Shown here one piece after another: positions 11,398 through 22,992 of a DNA stretch of 64,000 nt (positions within the stretch are counted from its first letter, which is position 1; each line of letters starts with the position of its first letter). This DNA comes from Cryptomeria japonica (Eukaryota > Streptophyta > Pinopsida > Cupressales > Cupressaceae), in contig NC_081415.1 of the NCBI RefSeq assembly GCF_030272615.1, positions 423,115,757 to 423,179,756 on the forward strand, in the 5' to 3' direction. Both the position numbers and the translations under genes were made by a program. The notes beneath the pieces were generated by a model, which was not told the DNA's origin, did not search any database, and saw nothing but the letters and a program-made list of their open reading frames with translations.

Positions 11398-12599
11398 TGC
11401 TAGCATTTTGATGATTATGTTGTGATTGTCATTGATGGACACACACTTGCTATGAGATCACTTTGTGAATGTATGAATTATGCTCAATCGGTAATTGTTC
11501 CAAACCGGTATCATGTTATAGTCTTTAGACTATTGATGTTATGCAGAAAGTGTTTACCGATCTCAAGCGGTATAAAGACCCAAGTGGCAAAGAGAGATCA
11601 AGTGGTTTAAGGATCTCAAGCGGAGTGGAGCAAAGGAGCCAGAAGTGGCAGTTATCTTTTTCCCAGTCTTCAATTTTCGTTAACCAGAAATCTGTGTGAA
11701 CCGGTATTACTCTGAGTTACCAATTGGTAATCGGAAAAGTTGTATAAACGAGTAATACTCTTTGATGAGTTGCCAACTGGTATATTTTTGTGATGAGTTA
11801 CCATCCACCAACACTTTGACGTGTTATGTTACCAAATGTGTCTAGATACAATGAACCTAGGAACTTGTAATGTAATCCTATTGGACCGACATGAAATCAG
11901 ATTCCTTTTAAGGACATCCTATCTAGGGTTTTGTATGTGTATGTATGAGTGTAGTTGTTAGGTTTTGGTGGTCGTCGAAGCTCTTGTATGTGCGATCTTA
12001 ACTGAGAAGATCAAGTCTGTGTACTGCAACAGAGTGTGGATTTACTGAATACTGAAGTAATGCTGAAGAGCATTAGCTATGAGCTACAATGGATCTAATC
12101 AAGCAGACTGTGCCATTTTCTAGATCATTCACTTGTTGATTACTCACATCTTTGACAAGTCAGAAACCCTTAACTGGGTAGGCCCAGAAAAGCCTTTGTA
12201 AATCCTCTAACAAGGTGGTTCACATCTGTGGATCTGAAATCCTCTCACAAGGTAGTCTTTAATCGGACTTATCTCCCAATAGAGATTGAGATTCCTAACA
12301 GGATCTGTTCTGGTAAAGAACATTGTATGACCTTAACCAGTTTGGTTACTATTCTGCAGATAGTTACTTGTGAGTTTCATCTCACCGTGGTTTTTCCCAT
12401 TTCGGTTTCCATGTCAAAATCTCTTGTGTTATGGTGATTGTGCTTCTATGGGTGAATGCTTTATTTGCTATTTGGTTTGCATGTGTGTTAACCAATTTGT
12501 TTGTTAAACTGATTTACCGGTTTACTACTAGACTGTTAAAGTGTTTAAGTATAGTATTTTTTGGTATACTAATTCACCCCCCCCTCTTAGTATTTATCA
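11398..12599 (+). repeat. Element A 3' LTR
   Basis: It is the direct repeat of 4850-6060, starting TGCTAGCATTTTGATG and ending CTTAGTATTTATCA, followed by the second TSD copy CAAAT. It keeps ACCGG where the 5' copy often has ACTGG or CTAG, and the reverse. Confidence 0.92.
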
Positions 12600-12604
12600 C
12601 AAAT

Positions 12605-13198
12605 ATCTCTTTCCCTCTTTTCAAGCACAATTATATCATGTAATGTATATTAATGTGTGTTTAAAAGGCATATGGCCTTATAGATAAGTATTTTTGAAAG
12701 GTGATCAAAATCAATGCTGACATCACCATATTTTCTATTTAATGGGTTATTGGTAAATGTCTCTTTCTTACCAATCATTAATATGATGTAAAAGTAGTGC
12801 TATTAATGTACTCTTAGATTTGGGTGTGGAAAAGGATGATAGTCACATAATGAATGAGGATCTAGATTAAAAAGAGTTCCTAAGTGGATTGGACTCCATT
12901 CTAGATAGCACAATGTTTGGGTGAAGTTTTTTAGTTTAGAATTTCTCTTGGTTGGTTGGTTAGTTGGAAATAATTTCTTTATGGGCTCGTGGATCCTCTT
13001 CACGGTTTCTTGATCACCAAGCATGATATTGAGCACATAAAGGTTGTCAATAAGGTGTTGATTTTCTTGAAATTGCTTGTGTTGTTCCTAGCGAGATTCA
13101 CTAGAGCTTCACTACATTCTAGTTTGGATGCTTCTCTATCATATGGATGTTGTTTACTTATTTTCAATTTTTAATTTATTCCTTCATTCTTCTAAGTA
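12605..13198. other. Flank between element A and LINE fragment
   Basis: AT-rich sequence with no supported gene. The LINE described at 13.2-13.5 kb may begin within it, but I cannot place its 5' end. Confidence 0.5.
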
Positions 13199-13502
13199 TT
13201 GATTCTTTCAAGATTCTATTCATCCCTAATTCTTAATGGTGGCTTTTATTCTATAGATGTTTTCATGCAGCTTTGTATCTTCACAAATTTTGGATCTCTA
13301 ACCATTGTAATTTTATCTATTTCAATAAAAAAGGGCATGACCCCCATGATCACAATTTGCAAAACCAAAAAAATACACAACAAAAAAGAAATGACAAACA
13401 AAAGAGAAACAACAACCAGAGTATTTTTACTATCTACGCTAATGACTTGACTGATGAGCCACCCTCTACCGATAATTTTGTTGTTGATGTTGTACATGAT
13501 GA
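13199..13502 (+). pseudogene. LINE ORF1 fragment, 5' side of the element C insertion
   Basis: The plus frame from 13273 has GHDPHDHNLQNQK followed by a basic, Asn/Gln/Lys-rich stretch and an acidic segment ending near DDV. This looks like the C-terminal half of a plant LINE ORF1. It stops at the border of element C, and a matching continuation begins at 27149 beyond the other border. The duplicated target is GATGA (13498-13502) here and GATAA (27144-27148) there. The LINE identity is an inference from the shared end with the fragment at 1129-1630. Confidence 0.45.
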
Positions 13503-14156
13503 TGTTAGGATAACCAGTGAATAACTAAGAGGGGGGTGAATCAATTGTTAATAGACTATGAGAATTAAAGCACTTAAAACCTTATACTGGAATAACTGAT
13601 AAAGCATTAAAGCATAATTAAAAACCAGAGAATCAATACCATGCAACCATAACACATAACACCATGATTTGTATATGAAAACCTGGTAAAGGGAAAAACC
13701 ACAATGGGAAACCCTACCCACAGTCAAATGATACTTCTGCAAAAAATATATGATTACAATAGGGGCGTACACATGCAGGAAGGCAAACTGCCTAGAGCAC
13801 ACTGCTCATCACAATAGAGTCTCACTAACTACAGAGATGTCAACCACATCAGAATATTTGGACAACTATATAGAGAGAAGAACTGTTGGTGATAGCATCA
13901 ACCATGCCAGATTACAGTTGTGATTAAGCTCAATACCAGAGGTCTAAAACCTCTTACATAAACCCAACTCGTTCACCTATGATTGACCAAATCCTCTACA
14001 CAAATGATTATTACATTATTCACTCCTTACCATGATCTACTATGAGATCTTACATATATTTATACCAACCTGGGACCTAACCAATTAGGTCAGCCACCCA
14101 AATGATAATTCAATAGATCCATTACATAATCCTGAAATAAAATTATAACACATGTT
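13503..14156 (-). repeat. Element C 3' LTR, U5-side part
   Basis: Read on the minus strand it ends with a poly-C tract in GATTCACCCCCCTCTTAG and then CTGGTTATCCTAACA. This is the same kind of U5 end as in elements A and B. Element B interrupts it at 14157, and the remainder of the LTR continues from 22141. Confidence 0.7.
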
Positions 14157-15325
14157 TGTTACTACTTATTAAGTTGCCATTAGTTTTATATCCAAAGTCA
14201 TTCTATATACTCTATTCGGTTACCTCCACCGAAACATTCAGTCGGTATGCACAGAATGGTCGATTAAAGAAGAAAGTATTCACAGAGCCTAGTATACATT
14301 GAGTTGTCTACCGAGTAACATTCCATGTCTACTGAGCAGCAATAATGATACACCGAGTTGATATACACTGAGTGAAATGTGTTACCAGATTCATTGAACC
14401 TAGACACACATGTGGAAACGTGTTACAAGATCGAGGAACATAGAACCGTTATCACATTGGAAATTGTACTTAAGGATTGTGTATGATTTTGAGGTCATCT
14501 AACCAATGAAATATTTTGTATGGTTATTCATTTGATAAATCATTTTTGTAAGATCAAAGCAATGAATTAGATCATCGACATAAGAGATCTATTTATACAA
14601 CATGGATTGAGATCAGCTATACAGAGATAAGAAGAGATATAGAGGTGTATGAAGAAAGCACTGAGTGTTATGACTATTACAGAGACACAGAGGTCACCAA
14701 GAAGGATTTCAGAGAACAGTCAAAGAACGGAGTAAACAGAAGGGTTTACCGAGTTACTTTATGGGTTACCGAGGTATGGTATAAGCAAGGTAATCTCACT
14801 TTGAGCACATAGAATCTACTATAACATTTTAGATGTAAAGTTGCAGATATTTGTAAAGATTTATTGTAATATTTTGAAGTTGTAAGAGAAACCTTTAACA
14901 GGGTAAAAGACTCTAACAAAGTCTTCAAATTGTAAAGCCTTTAACCAGGTGCAACATTTAGAATAAGTGTTGTAAAATCCTTTAGCAAGGTAGATCTAAA
15001 GATCTTGATACTCCTAACAGGGTAAGCTATCAGAAATAGCTAAACATGTAGCTCTAACCGAGCACTCTTTATTATTGCAGTAGTGAAGTTGTGGGTGCCA
15101 TCCCCACTGCAATTTTTCTCTCTAACCAAGAGTTTCTGCATAACCAAAATATATGTGTTATGGAGTGAATCATGTATGATTGTTATCTATTTATTTTAGC
15201 TTTATGTTATGTTGCAGCAGTTTTTGGTTTATGCATAATAGTGAAGTTATTGTTGATAAAAGGTTTTGAAGTACTGATTCACCCCTCCCCTCTCAGTACA
15301 TTAGATTTCCATATTGGGCCTAACA
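14157..15325 (+). repeat. Element B 5' LTR
   Basis: It starts TGTTACTACTTATTAAG and ends ATATTGGGCCTAACA, directly before the primer site. It contains ACCGA/TCGGT repeats at about 14217-14350. A string of TAACNRGGT-like motifs lies at 14893-15030. The poly-C U5 signal is GATTCACCCCTCCCCTCTCAG. Confidence 0.92.
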
Positions 15326-15327
15326 AT

Positions 15328-15339
15328 TGGTATTAGAGC
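15328..15339 (+). promoter_or_regulatory. Primer-binding site of element B
   Basis: TGGTATTAGAGC lies two bases after the LTR. It equals the initiator-Met-type site TGGTATCAGAGC with one C-to-T change. Confidence 0.85.
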
Positions 15340-15387
15340 TCGTGTCTTGGAAAAGGGTTTAACAGCCTAAAGAAAAAGATATTATCA

Positions 15388-16740
15388 ATGGAAGGATATA
15401 AACAATCTTGGAGAATTATGTATTTGCAAGAAGAGTTGGATCATGCTAATCAAGTGATTGCAAACATGCAAAGACAAATGCAAAAATCATTGAAAGTGAG
15501 AAGAAGATTATCTGATGATTTACAGGACTCTCAAGAGCTAGTGGAACAAATTGAAACATCATCTGAGAACAGTATATCTGAAGAAACTGAAGAGATGATT
15601 CGACAACTGAAAGAAAAGAACAAAGAATTGATTGATCAGCTAAAAGCAATGAAAAGAGGACATGAACATTTTAGCACACAGATGACTGAAAATCTTGATG
15701 CATTGAGGACAGTTGAAGATAAAGTGAGACATCTAGAAAGAGAAAAACAACAGCTTGAAGCATTAGTATCTGAAAAGAATGATGAAATCATTAGGATGAT
15801 TGGAATACAAAGTAATCTGTCAGTTCAATTAGGTTATGCACATCATGAAGCAAATCTGAAGGATAATGAAAATCAAGCACTGAAACTTGAAGTATCAAGG
15901 TTGACCGATGAACTTGAAATAGAAAAGAAATCCAAGGAAACACTGAAGAAGAGTTATGAAGCATCAAAGATGTTGGATGAGCAACTGAATACAAGAAGAC
16001 CCAACAAAGATGTAGGACTTGGTTACAAAGGAAAAGACTCTACCGAGAAGGGAATTCATACAACCAAAAGAGGAGAATCATCAAAGCAAGCTAGAAATAA
16101 GAAGAATATCAAAGGAAAGAAGCCTATTTGCAACTACTGTGGAAATCAAGGTCATACTGCTAACTTGTGCCAAATCAGAAAAGGTAAGCAACCGAATGTC
16201 ACTAAGTCTAATGGTTATTGTTACAATTGCAATAAATATGGTCACACATCTAACCAATGTAGCACAAAGTCTATTAACAATTATCAGAAGGCAAAATTCA
16301 AAGGGTTTTGTAAAAACTGCAATAGATATGGACATAGTACCGAGAAGTGTTGGCTTAAGCAAAAGAACTATATGTGGTCTGCACACTGAGAAAATGCTAG
16401 AGGTTAGGGAACTCAAACAGATCCTTACCGATAGTATTCTGCAGTACCATGGGATTACAATACAAGGATATGGTGTGAATGTTATGGAAGATGTGGACAT
16501 ATAAGTGCCAACTGCTTTATAAGGTTTAGAATGAACAACTGAAGATCATGGAGAAATCCTGGTATGGCATGTTTTCATTGTCACAAAATTGGACACTTGG
16601 CTAGAGATTGCAGAGATCAACCTAGAGGAGATATTGAAGAAATAAAAGGCAAATTACAGATGATTTGGAAAAAGAAGGAAATTGTGTCAAATGAAGAAAG
16701 CACCTTACCTACTGAGTTAGGTGCACCTATTCCAAATTAA
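15388..16740 (+). pseudogene. Element B Gag-like protein: coiled coil plus five CCHC knuckles
   Basis: The frame opens at ATG 15388 and is intact for 333 codons. It then continues in the same frame through stops at 16387 (TGA), 16405, about 16432 and about 16540 to a TAA at 16738 (about 450 residues). Residues 1-215 are coiled coil. Knuckles are at residues 248-261, 278-291 and 308-321, exactly 30 residues apart (CNYCGNQGHTANLC, CYNCNKYGHTSNQC, CKNCNRYGHSTEKC). A fourth lies near 363-376 with the second Cys changed to Tyr, and a fifth near 395-408 (CFHCHKIGHLARDC). It corresponds to the Gag of element A and should bind the element RNA. The current product would end after knuckle three. Confidence 0.82.
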
Positions 16741-17242
16741 TCGGTAAAGGTATGAAGGGATTGCATTCTCTCAAAGGTTAAATCTTAATAGTTCCTATTT
16801 TATCATGCACTTAATTCAAAATATGCATAGTTAAAGATGCATTAGAAAATTTGAAATTTTATCAAGTCTTTTGGAAGCTTGTCTAGTCGGTGAATACAAG
16901 AAGACTAGCTACTCAGTAAAAGCATAAAAAGGAAGTGGTACCGAGTACATTTAATGTCTTTTGACCTAACTGCACGAAGCCCGATAAGGTATATTGTGTA
17001 CTAAAAGCTATTGCGTGGTCATTTTACACTTACCAAGTTTTCAGAGAATAGAGCAAAGCGAATCAAAGGTGATCAAACCTCCTCCGAAGCAAATTCAAAG
17101 GTATTTACATCAATCACAATGCATTATCAAGATAGTTTACCGATCATATCAAGTTGTTATTATTTGCTAAGTAGAAAGAATCTGTTGTTTGAAAGTCTTC
17201 AAACCCTAAGGATCTTCTGTTAGTATTTATCTGAAATCTGCA

Positions 17243-20200
17243 ATGGCACCTAAGATTCAGAATCCCATTGTTGTTGAGAACATCGAAAAGCCCTCACTGA
17301 AATACTCTTTAACTCCAAAAATTGCATCTGAATCGGATGACAAAACTGCATTTTCACTCATTCCAGATAGAGTTTTATTACTTGAGGATGTGAGATTCTT
17401 CACTAAGTGTCGTGTTGAGGAACTAGGTCATGTTGAAATCAAAGACACATATGATGAATTGTGTACCGATGGGAAATTGGATAGAAAATTTGAACACATC
17501 ACAATCAAGGGATTGATCGAAGCCCTAACCTATCCCCGTGTATTCAAACCCCAATGGGTCAAGTTTTTTCTAAGTAGAGTTCATGATGACTTCATGTGGC
17601 TAGAAGAGCAACCATTTAAGATCACCAAGGAAATCATTCATTTGATCACCGGTTACCCTATTTATGATCATGCCCGAGCTCAGAAAATGATATCACAAAA
17701 GGAATTGATCAGCTTAACCAGAGTAGAATCTAATTGCAGGGGACTGAAATTGAATAATGTAATAGATGCAGAGCTAAAGTTTTCCATTAGAATAATAGGT
17801 TATTGTTTCTTCCAATCAATAAGGGAAAACAGTGTACCCTGTGCAGCAGTAGACTTAGCATATAAAATTGTGAAGAAAGGCATGAAAATTGATTTATGTG
17901 AGGTATTGTTGAAAAACCTGTTTGAGAATCTCAATACCATAAGGAAGCCAAAGAAGAACAATTTGGCTAATACACTGAAGTTTGGATCACTGTTAATATG
18001 CATGTTTTTCTATTTTGAGAAATTCTTTCCATCAGTCGGTAAAGTAGTTTGGGAGCTACACCGACCAATCACCCATCAAATCAATGACTTCATCAAGAAG
18101 CTAGGTGATAATTTTAATGATATTATGGATGATTACTTTAGCAAGTTTCAAAAAAGGATGCATAACAGGTACCGGATCCCACCCCAGTTAGTACAGAAAT
18201 ACAAGGATGACATATGTTTTGAAGTGGATACTGATTACTGCTATGTTAATGTTGTGGAACCGAGAACTCAATCTTTACCACCTATGGGTTATGAGATTGA
18301 TTTTGACATCACACAACAGTAGATAGATGCTTTTTTGACATTACCAATGCATGCTACCGAGCTGAGGTATGGAACATATGAAGAAGTGAAGGAAAAAGTA
18401 AAAATGAGTATTGTAGTACCCAAGGCTACAAGGAAGGCAACAAAGATGGTTAAGACATTAATGGAGAAATTTGGAGAAGGTTCTTCCTCCACACCTATCA
18501 AAGGCACTATAGTAATCACCGAAGAGGAATCTGAAGCCCAAGAGGTAGCTATAACACTGAGCACCGAATTGCCTAAGGGAAAAGTGTTGAAAAGAAAGAA
18601 ACAGGATACATCAAAAGTATCATCGACTCCTCCAGCAAAGCCACCTAACACAAGAGCATCTGCAGCATCACTGAGTAAGAAAAAAAAGAGTGTTGGTGCA
18701 TCAAAGGTAACAAAAACTTACAAGAAATCTACTCAGAGACTCATTTTGACCAAAGAGTCTAGTGACACTGAATCTGAAGATGCAAGCAAATTTTAGATTG
18801 TCAAGAGCAAAAAGGTAAATGTACATAGTGCTGAAAATTTGTGTGCTAATCTAAAGCAATATGGTGGATTCAGAGGATTCAGATATGTTAAATATGAATC
18901 TAGATCTGATGATGGAAAGAGACAAATAGAATAAGCTATCATCTGCACACTATTGAAATTCCGATTGGCTCCATTGGAATTATCTAAATCTCTTCCAAAT
19001 GAATTATATTTGCATATTGACAACAGGTGGAAGTATGCCATGGATTTAGAGAAACAGATGAGAGAAAGAAGTCTGGTGCATCTTTTCCCAGACATGTCGG
19101 TAGATGAGATCACCAAACATCTGAAAAAATGCCACACAAAATTCCTAGTCAAGCAAAAAGCCTTGAAATTGATGAATGGCCTTTACTTGGATGTAGAGAA
19201 TGAGACCAAGGAAAAATGGCAGGAAATATTTCGAATCAAGAATGCTGGTGAACAAGCTAAAGTTGAAATAGTTGATGTCACCGAGCAAGTTCCTGATATC
19301 ACCGAGCAGGACCGTGTTGACACTATACAAGTAGATGAGGATATCATGGACACCGAGGCACCTGAACAGGAAATGATCGAAGGGAATGCATATGCCAAAC
19401 TGGTATCCAGTGAATCAGTTTTGGAGAAAGTTCAGCCCTATCCTTCGATCACTCGGTCTACTTCAACCGAGGCCCCTAAAGATACTGAACAAGGGACAGA
19501 AGGTCACAAATCTACAAAAGGAGAAACTGCTTCTCAGGCCACCAAGGAATAGTCTTCACAAACTCCTTCTAGCACTGAAAATGTTACATTTGAAACCCCA
19601 AGCATAGAAGCACCGAAGGACACAACAAAGGCTACATCAGAGACTCAAGAAATTGATAAAAGTGTTGCCTCTACTGAGCAACCTATCGAGGGTCACCAAG
19701 CCTCACAAGCCATTGTTTTAGTTCAACCGATGAAAGGTAAAGAAAAGAAGATGAAAAAGCATAGTTTAAAATTAGATTTGTCAAAACCAATAGTGTTGCC
19801 CAATGTTGATATATCCAAATTAAAAGGGAAAGCACTCATTGAATTTAGTGAACTATGCAAAACCAAAGCCGAATAGGAGAAGCAAATGGCTATTCAAAAG
19901 AAAAATAAAGTACTTCAAAAGGTGAAAGCACTCTTAACCGATATGCTACCTGAAGCAACAGTGACAAAAGATGTCGCCATCCACATTCAACTGGATGAAC
20001 TCCTAACCAAGTTAGAGACATTTGGAGTAGATGCATCTGAATATTTGAGCAAGTTAAAAGACAAGGAGCTCACTGCTAAAATGATTGAAGAGGTACAGAA
20101 AGCTATTGCTATTGGCAAAGTTAAACTTGTCAAATTTATTGTTGAGTTGTCCCCTCAACTCAAGCACATTCTTTATTTATTTCAGTAACTCTGTACATTC

Positions 20201-20626
20201 TCTCTATTCATTAAGGACATCAAAAATAAAACTGAAGTGATTGAGAAAGAGATCACCGATCTCTCTAATAAGTTGACCACTAAGCCACACTCTATTCAGA
20301 ATTTTTATACCAAGCTACAATAGCTCATGGCTCAACAATTGGAACTAAGGAATGAAGAACACAAGATAAGGATGGACATAATGACACTTGAGACATTATT
20401 CATTCCTCATCTTTCATCCATCCTAGAGCAGATCAACAAAGCTACCTCCCTATCCACTCAGCAAGAGGGAAGCACCTTAGATGGACTAATTTCACTGTTA
20501 GCTGACATTACAGCTCAAAATTCACTCATGGACAGTGTCAAGGATGCCCTCTCTACCGCCCTTACCGATGCCAAGACAAAGTACAAATCCATTTTTGACC
20601 AGTTGCCACCACCGATTGGTAACTAA
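17243..20626 (+). pseudogene. Element B ORF2, conserved protein of unknown function (nonsense-interrupted)
   Basis: The ATG at 17243 opens a single frame of 1,127 codons ending at TAA 20624. Seven internal stops lie at 18320, 18794, 18932, 19550, 19874, 20186 and 20321: five TAG, two TAA, no TGA. No frameshift occurs anywhere in 3.4 kb. The first 359 codons align with ORF2 of element A through LSRVH (110-114), ITKEIIHLIT, MFFYF (254-258), KYKDDICF (319-326) and PMGYE (347-351). The later part shares the ELYLHIDNRWK region and a helical C-terminus but lacks the long Glu/Lys helix of A. No enzymatic motif is seen. It occupies the position of pol. The function is not recognised; a structural or packaging role is only a guess. 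Confidence 0.75.
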
Positions 20627-20635
20627 ATTTTGATG

Positions 20636-20971
20636 TTTGTCAAAAAGGGGGAGTGAGTATAGTATCAAAGTATACAGGGGAATGTAGTATACAGGGGGAG
20701 TATACCAAGTAGAACATAGTATTCATATGCATAGTTAATTTTTGACAGAAGAGCAGTGAACCGAGAAGTTATCACAGAACATTGATCACCGAGCATGCAA
20801 AATCAGAGTTTTGTACAGTATAGTGATAAGGGGAGTATATCTAAATATACTATTTCATTGACTAATGTATATACTATCTGTTTAGTCAAATTTTGCAAGT
20901 ATATAGATTTTTGAGCTATGACTTTGAAAGTAGTTTTGTCAAACATCTCAACTAATGTCAAAAGGGGAGAT
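20636..20971 (+). promoter_or_regulatory. Element B polypurine-tract array
   Basis: Purine tracts follow ORF2 at about 20643 (AAAAAGGGGGAGTGAGTATAG), 20677 (AGGGGAATGTAGTAT), 20694 (AGGGGGAGTATA) and 20829 (AAGGGGAGTATA). The last, AAAGGGGAGAT, is at 20961-20971 and abuts the 3' LTR. The upstream copies are followed by AGTATA or TAGTAT, as in element A. The final copy is the likely plus-strand primer. Confidence 0.72.
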
Positions 20972-22140
20972 TATTACTACTTATTAAGTTGCCATTAGTT
21001 TTATATCCAAAGTCATTCTATATACTCTAGTCGGTTACCTCTACCGAAACATTCAGTCGGTATGGACAGAACAGTCGGTTAAAGAAGAAAGTATTCATAG
21101 AGCCCAGTATATATCGAGCTATCTAACGAGTAACATTCCATGTCTACCGAGCAGCAATAATGATACATTGAGTTGATATACACCGAGTGAAACATGTTAC
21201 CAGATTCATTGAACCTAGACACACATGTGGAAACATGTTACAAGATCGAGGAACATAGAACAGTTATCACATTGGAAATTGCACTTAAGGATTGTGTATG
21301 ATTTTGAGGTCATCTAACCAATGAAATATTTTGTATGGTTATTCATTCGATAAATCATGTTTGTAAGATCGAAGCAATGAATCAGATCACCGACATAAGA
21401 GATCTATTTATACAACATGGATTGAGATCAGATATACAGAGATAAGAAGAGATATAGAGGTGTATGAAGAAAGCACTGAGTGTTATGACTGTTACAAAGA
21501 CACAGAGGTCATCGAGAAGGATTTCAGAGAACAGTCAAAGAATGGAGTAAACAGAAGGGTTTACCGAGTTACTTTATGGGTTACCGAGGTATGTTATAAG
21601 CAAGGTAATCTCACTTTGAGCACATAGAATCTTCTATAACATTTCAGATGTAAAGTTGCAGATATTTGTAAAGATTTATTGTAATATTTTGAAGTTGTAA
21701 GAGAAACCTTTAACAGGGTAAAAGACTCTAACAAAGTCTATAAATTGTAAAGCCTTTAACTAGGTGCAACATTTAGAATAAGTGTTGTAAAATCATTTAG
21801 CAAGGTAGCTCTAAAGATCTTGATACTCCTAATAGCGTAAGCTATCAGAAATAGCTAAACATGTAGCTCTAACCGAGCACTCTTTATTATTGCAGTAGTG
21901 AAGTTGTGGGTGCCATCCCCACCACAGTTTTTCTCTCTAACCAAGAGTTTCTGCGTAACCAAAATATATGTGTTATGGAGTGAATCATGTATGATTGTTA
22001 TCTATTTGTTTTAGCTTTATGTTATGTTGCAGCAGTTTTTGGTTTATGCATAATAGTGAAGTTATTGTTGATAAAAGGTTTTGAAGTACTGATTCGCCCC
22101 TCCCCTCTCAGTACATTAGCTTTCCATATTGGGCCTAAAA
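20972..22140 (+). repeat. Element B 3' LTR
   Basis: It is the direct repeat of 14157-15325 with the same length. It starts TATTACTACTTATTAAG (G-to-A in the terminal TG) and ends ATATTGGGCCTAAAA, where the final CA has become AA. Many differences from the 5' copy are CG versus TG or CA. Confidence 0.92.
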
Positions 22141-22780
22141 ATGTCATCCTAAGGCCAAAAAAACATCACCCAATCAATAGAACATCCTGGAAGCGCATCC
22201 GAGGATCCATCAACATGTTACTTGAAAACCAGTCCATAACCTAGATAGCACCTAACCTAAATTAGATCCACACACGCCAAAGAAATGATACCAATCAGTC
22301 AAGGCACAAACACAATCACCATCAACATCCTAAATCCCTTCTAGAAGCTACACCAACACCACTTATGCATTACATCATAGATGTTCAACAAATCTCTACC
22401 GCTGAAACCCTTACCATACCAATAAAGCAGGCTTACTAGAACATGAGATTGCATTTGATCATCAAGTCAATACCAACTGACTAAAACATACTTCAGAAGC
22501 ATATGAACCATCCATATAAACTTATTCCATCATCCAGATCATACCGGGGACAATCAACTGATAATATTCCCAATCCAATCCTTCTACTAGAAGCCGGTAA
22601 ACAACCATAATAGCTAGCATTGACATCAATGACAAAGGGGGATATTGTTGGCCATATGATAATATTGATATAGCAATGAAGCTCTGAACCAAATCTGGAT
22701 CAAAAGACCAAATACCTCCAAACTCTCCCTAAGGAGTGCAATCAATCTAAAAAATAAATAGCAATGCTTTTTTACATATA
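22141..22780 (-). repeat. Element C 3' LTR, U3-side part
   Basis: This stretch lies between the end of element B and the polypurine tract of element C, and by position continues the LTR that ends at 13503. The exact LTR start on the minus strand is not clear; a TGTAAAAAAGC near 22773 is one candidate. A plus-strand AAAGGGGGATAT followed by TGTTGGCCATATG at 22636-22660 looks like the polypurine tract and LTR start of another, plus-oriented element, and I could not reconcile the two. Confidence 0.45.
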
Positions 22781-22783
22781 TTC

Positions 22784-22857
22784 CTCCCCCTTTGACAACA
22801 ATTCCAAATAATCAAACAAAATAAAAAACTCTAAATCTCAACACTGACTACTCCCCC
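22784..22857 (-). promoter_or_regulatory. Element C polypurine tracts
   Basis: On the minus strand GGGGGAGTAGT (about 22846-22857) is followed by GTCAAAGGGGGAGG (about 22784-22797), after the RNase H region. Two purine tracts in a row resemble the arrays of elements A and B. Confidence 0.6.
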
Positions 22858-22992
22858 TGAGTAGTAGCATTATTTCATCAATTCGGAGCAAAAGATAGCT
22901 TTGATAATTCATACCGAATTGATGCATATTTGCATCAATTAAGTTTTTACCGGAGGGGTAGAAACCCCCAATCTGTCTCTCAAATACTCAAA

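Larger units (their letters stand above)
4850..12599 (+). mobile_element. Element A: complete polymerase-less LTR retrotransposon
   Basis: The element is 7,750 bp and is bounded by direct repeats of about 1.2 kb that start TG and end CA. A perfect 5-bp target-site duplication CAAAT flanks it (4845-4849 and 12600-12604). Inside are an initiator-Met-type primer-binding site, a Gag-like frame with coiled coil and zinc knuckles, a second long frame (ORF2), several polypurine tracts and the 3' LTR. No protease, integrase, reverse transcriptase or RNase H is visible in any frame. Primer site, poly-C U5 end, multiple polypurine tracts and ACCGGT-rich LTRs point to the Sirevirus branch of Ty1/copia. 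It would have needed enzymes from an autonomous relative such as element C. Confidence 0.9.
14157..22140 (+). mobile_element. Element B: complete polymerase-less LTR retrotransposon nested in C
   Basis: The element is 7,984 bp with two LTRs of equal length (1,169 bp). The flanks ATGTT (14152-14156) and ATGTC (22141-22145) match at four of five bases and are a decayed target duplication. The internal order is the same as in element A: primer-binding site, coiled-coil and zinc-knuckle Gag, ORF2, polypurine-tract array. No pol domains are visible. It inserted into the 3' LTR of element C and is therefore younger than C. ACCGAG/TCGGT motifs take the place of the ACCGGT of element A. Confidence 0.9.

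Noticed and set aside
22636-22660. A separate plus-strand LTR element starting at a purine tract and TGTTGGCC
   Set aside because: The signal looks right, but no matching LTR end or internal region could be identified; mentioned only as an unresolved point.
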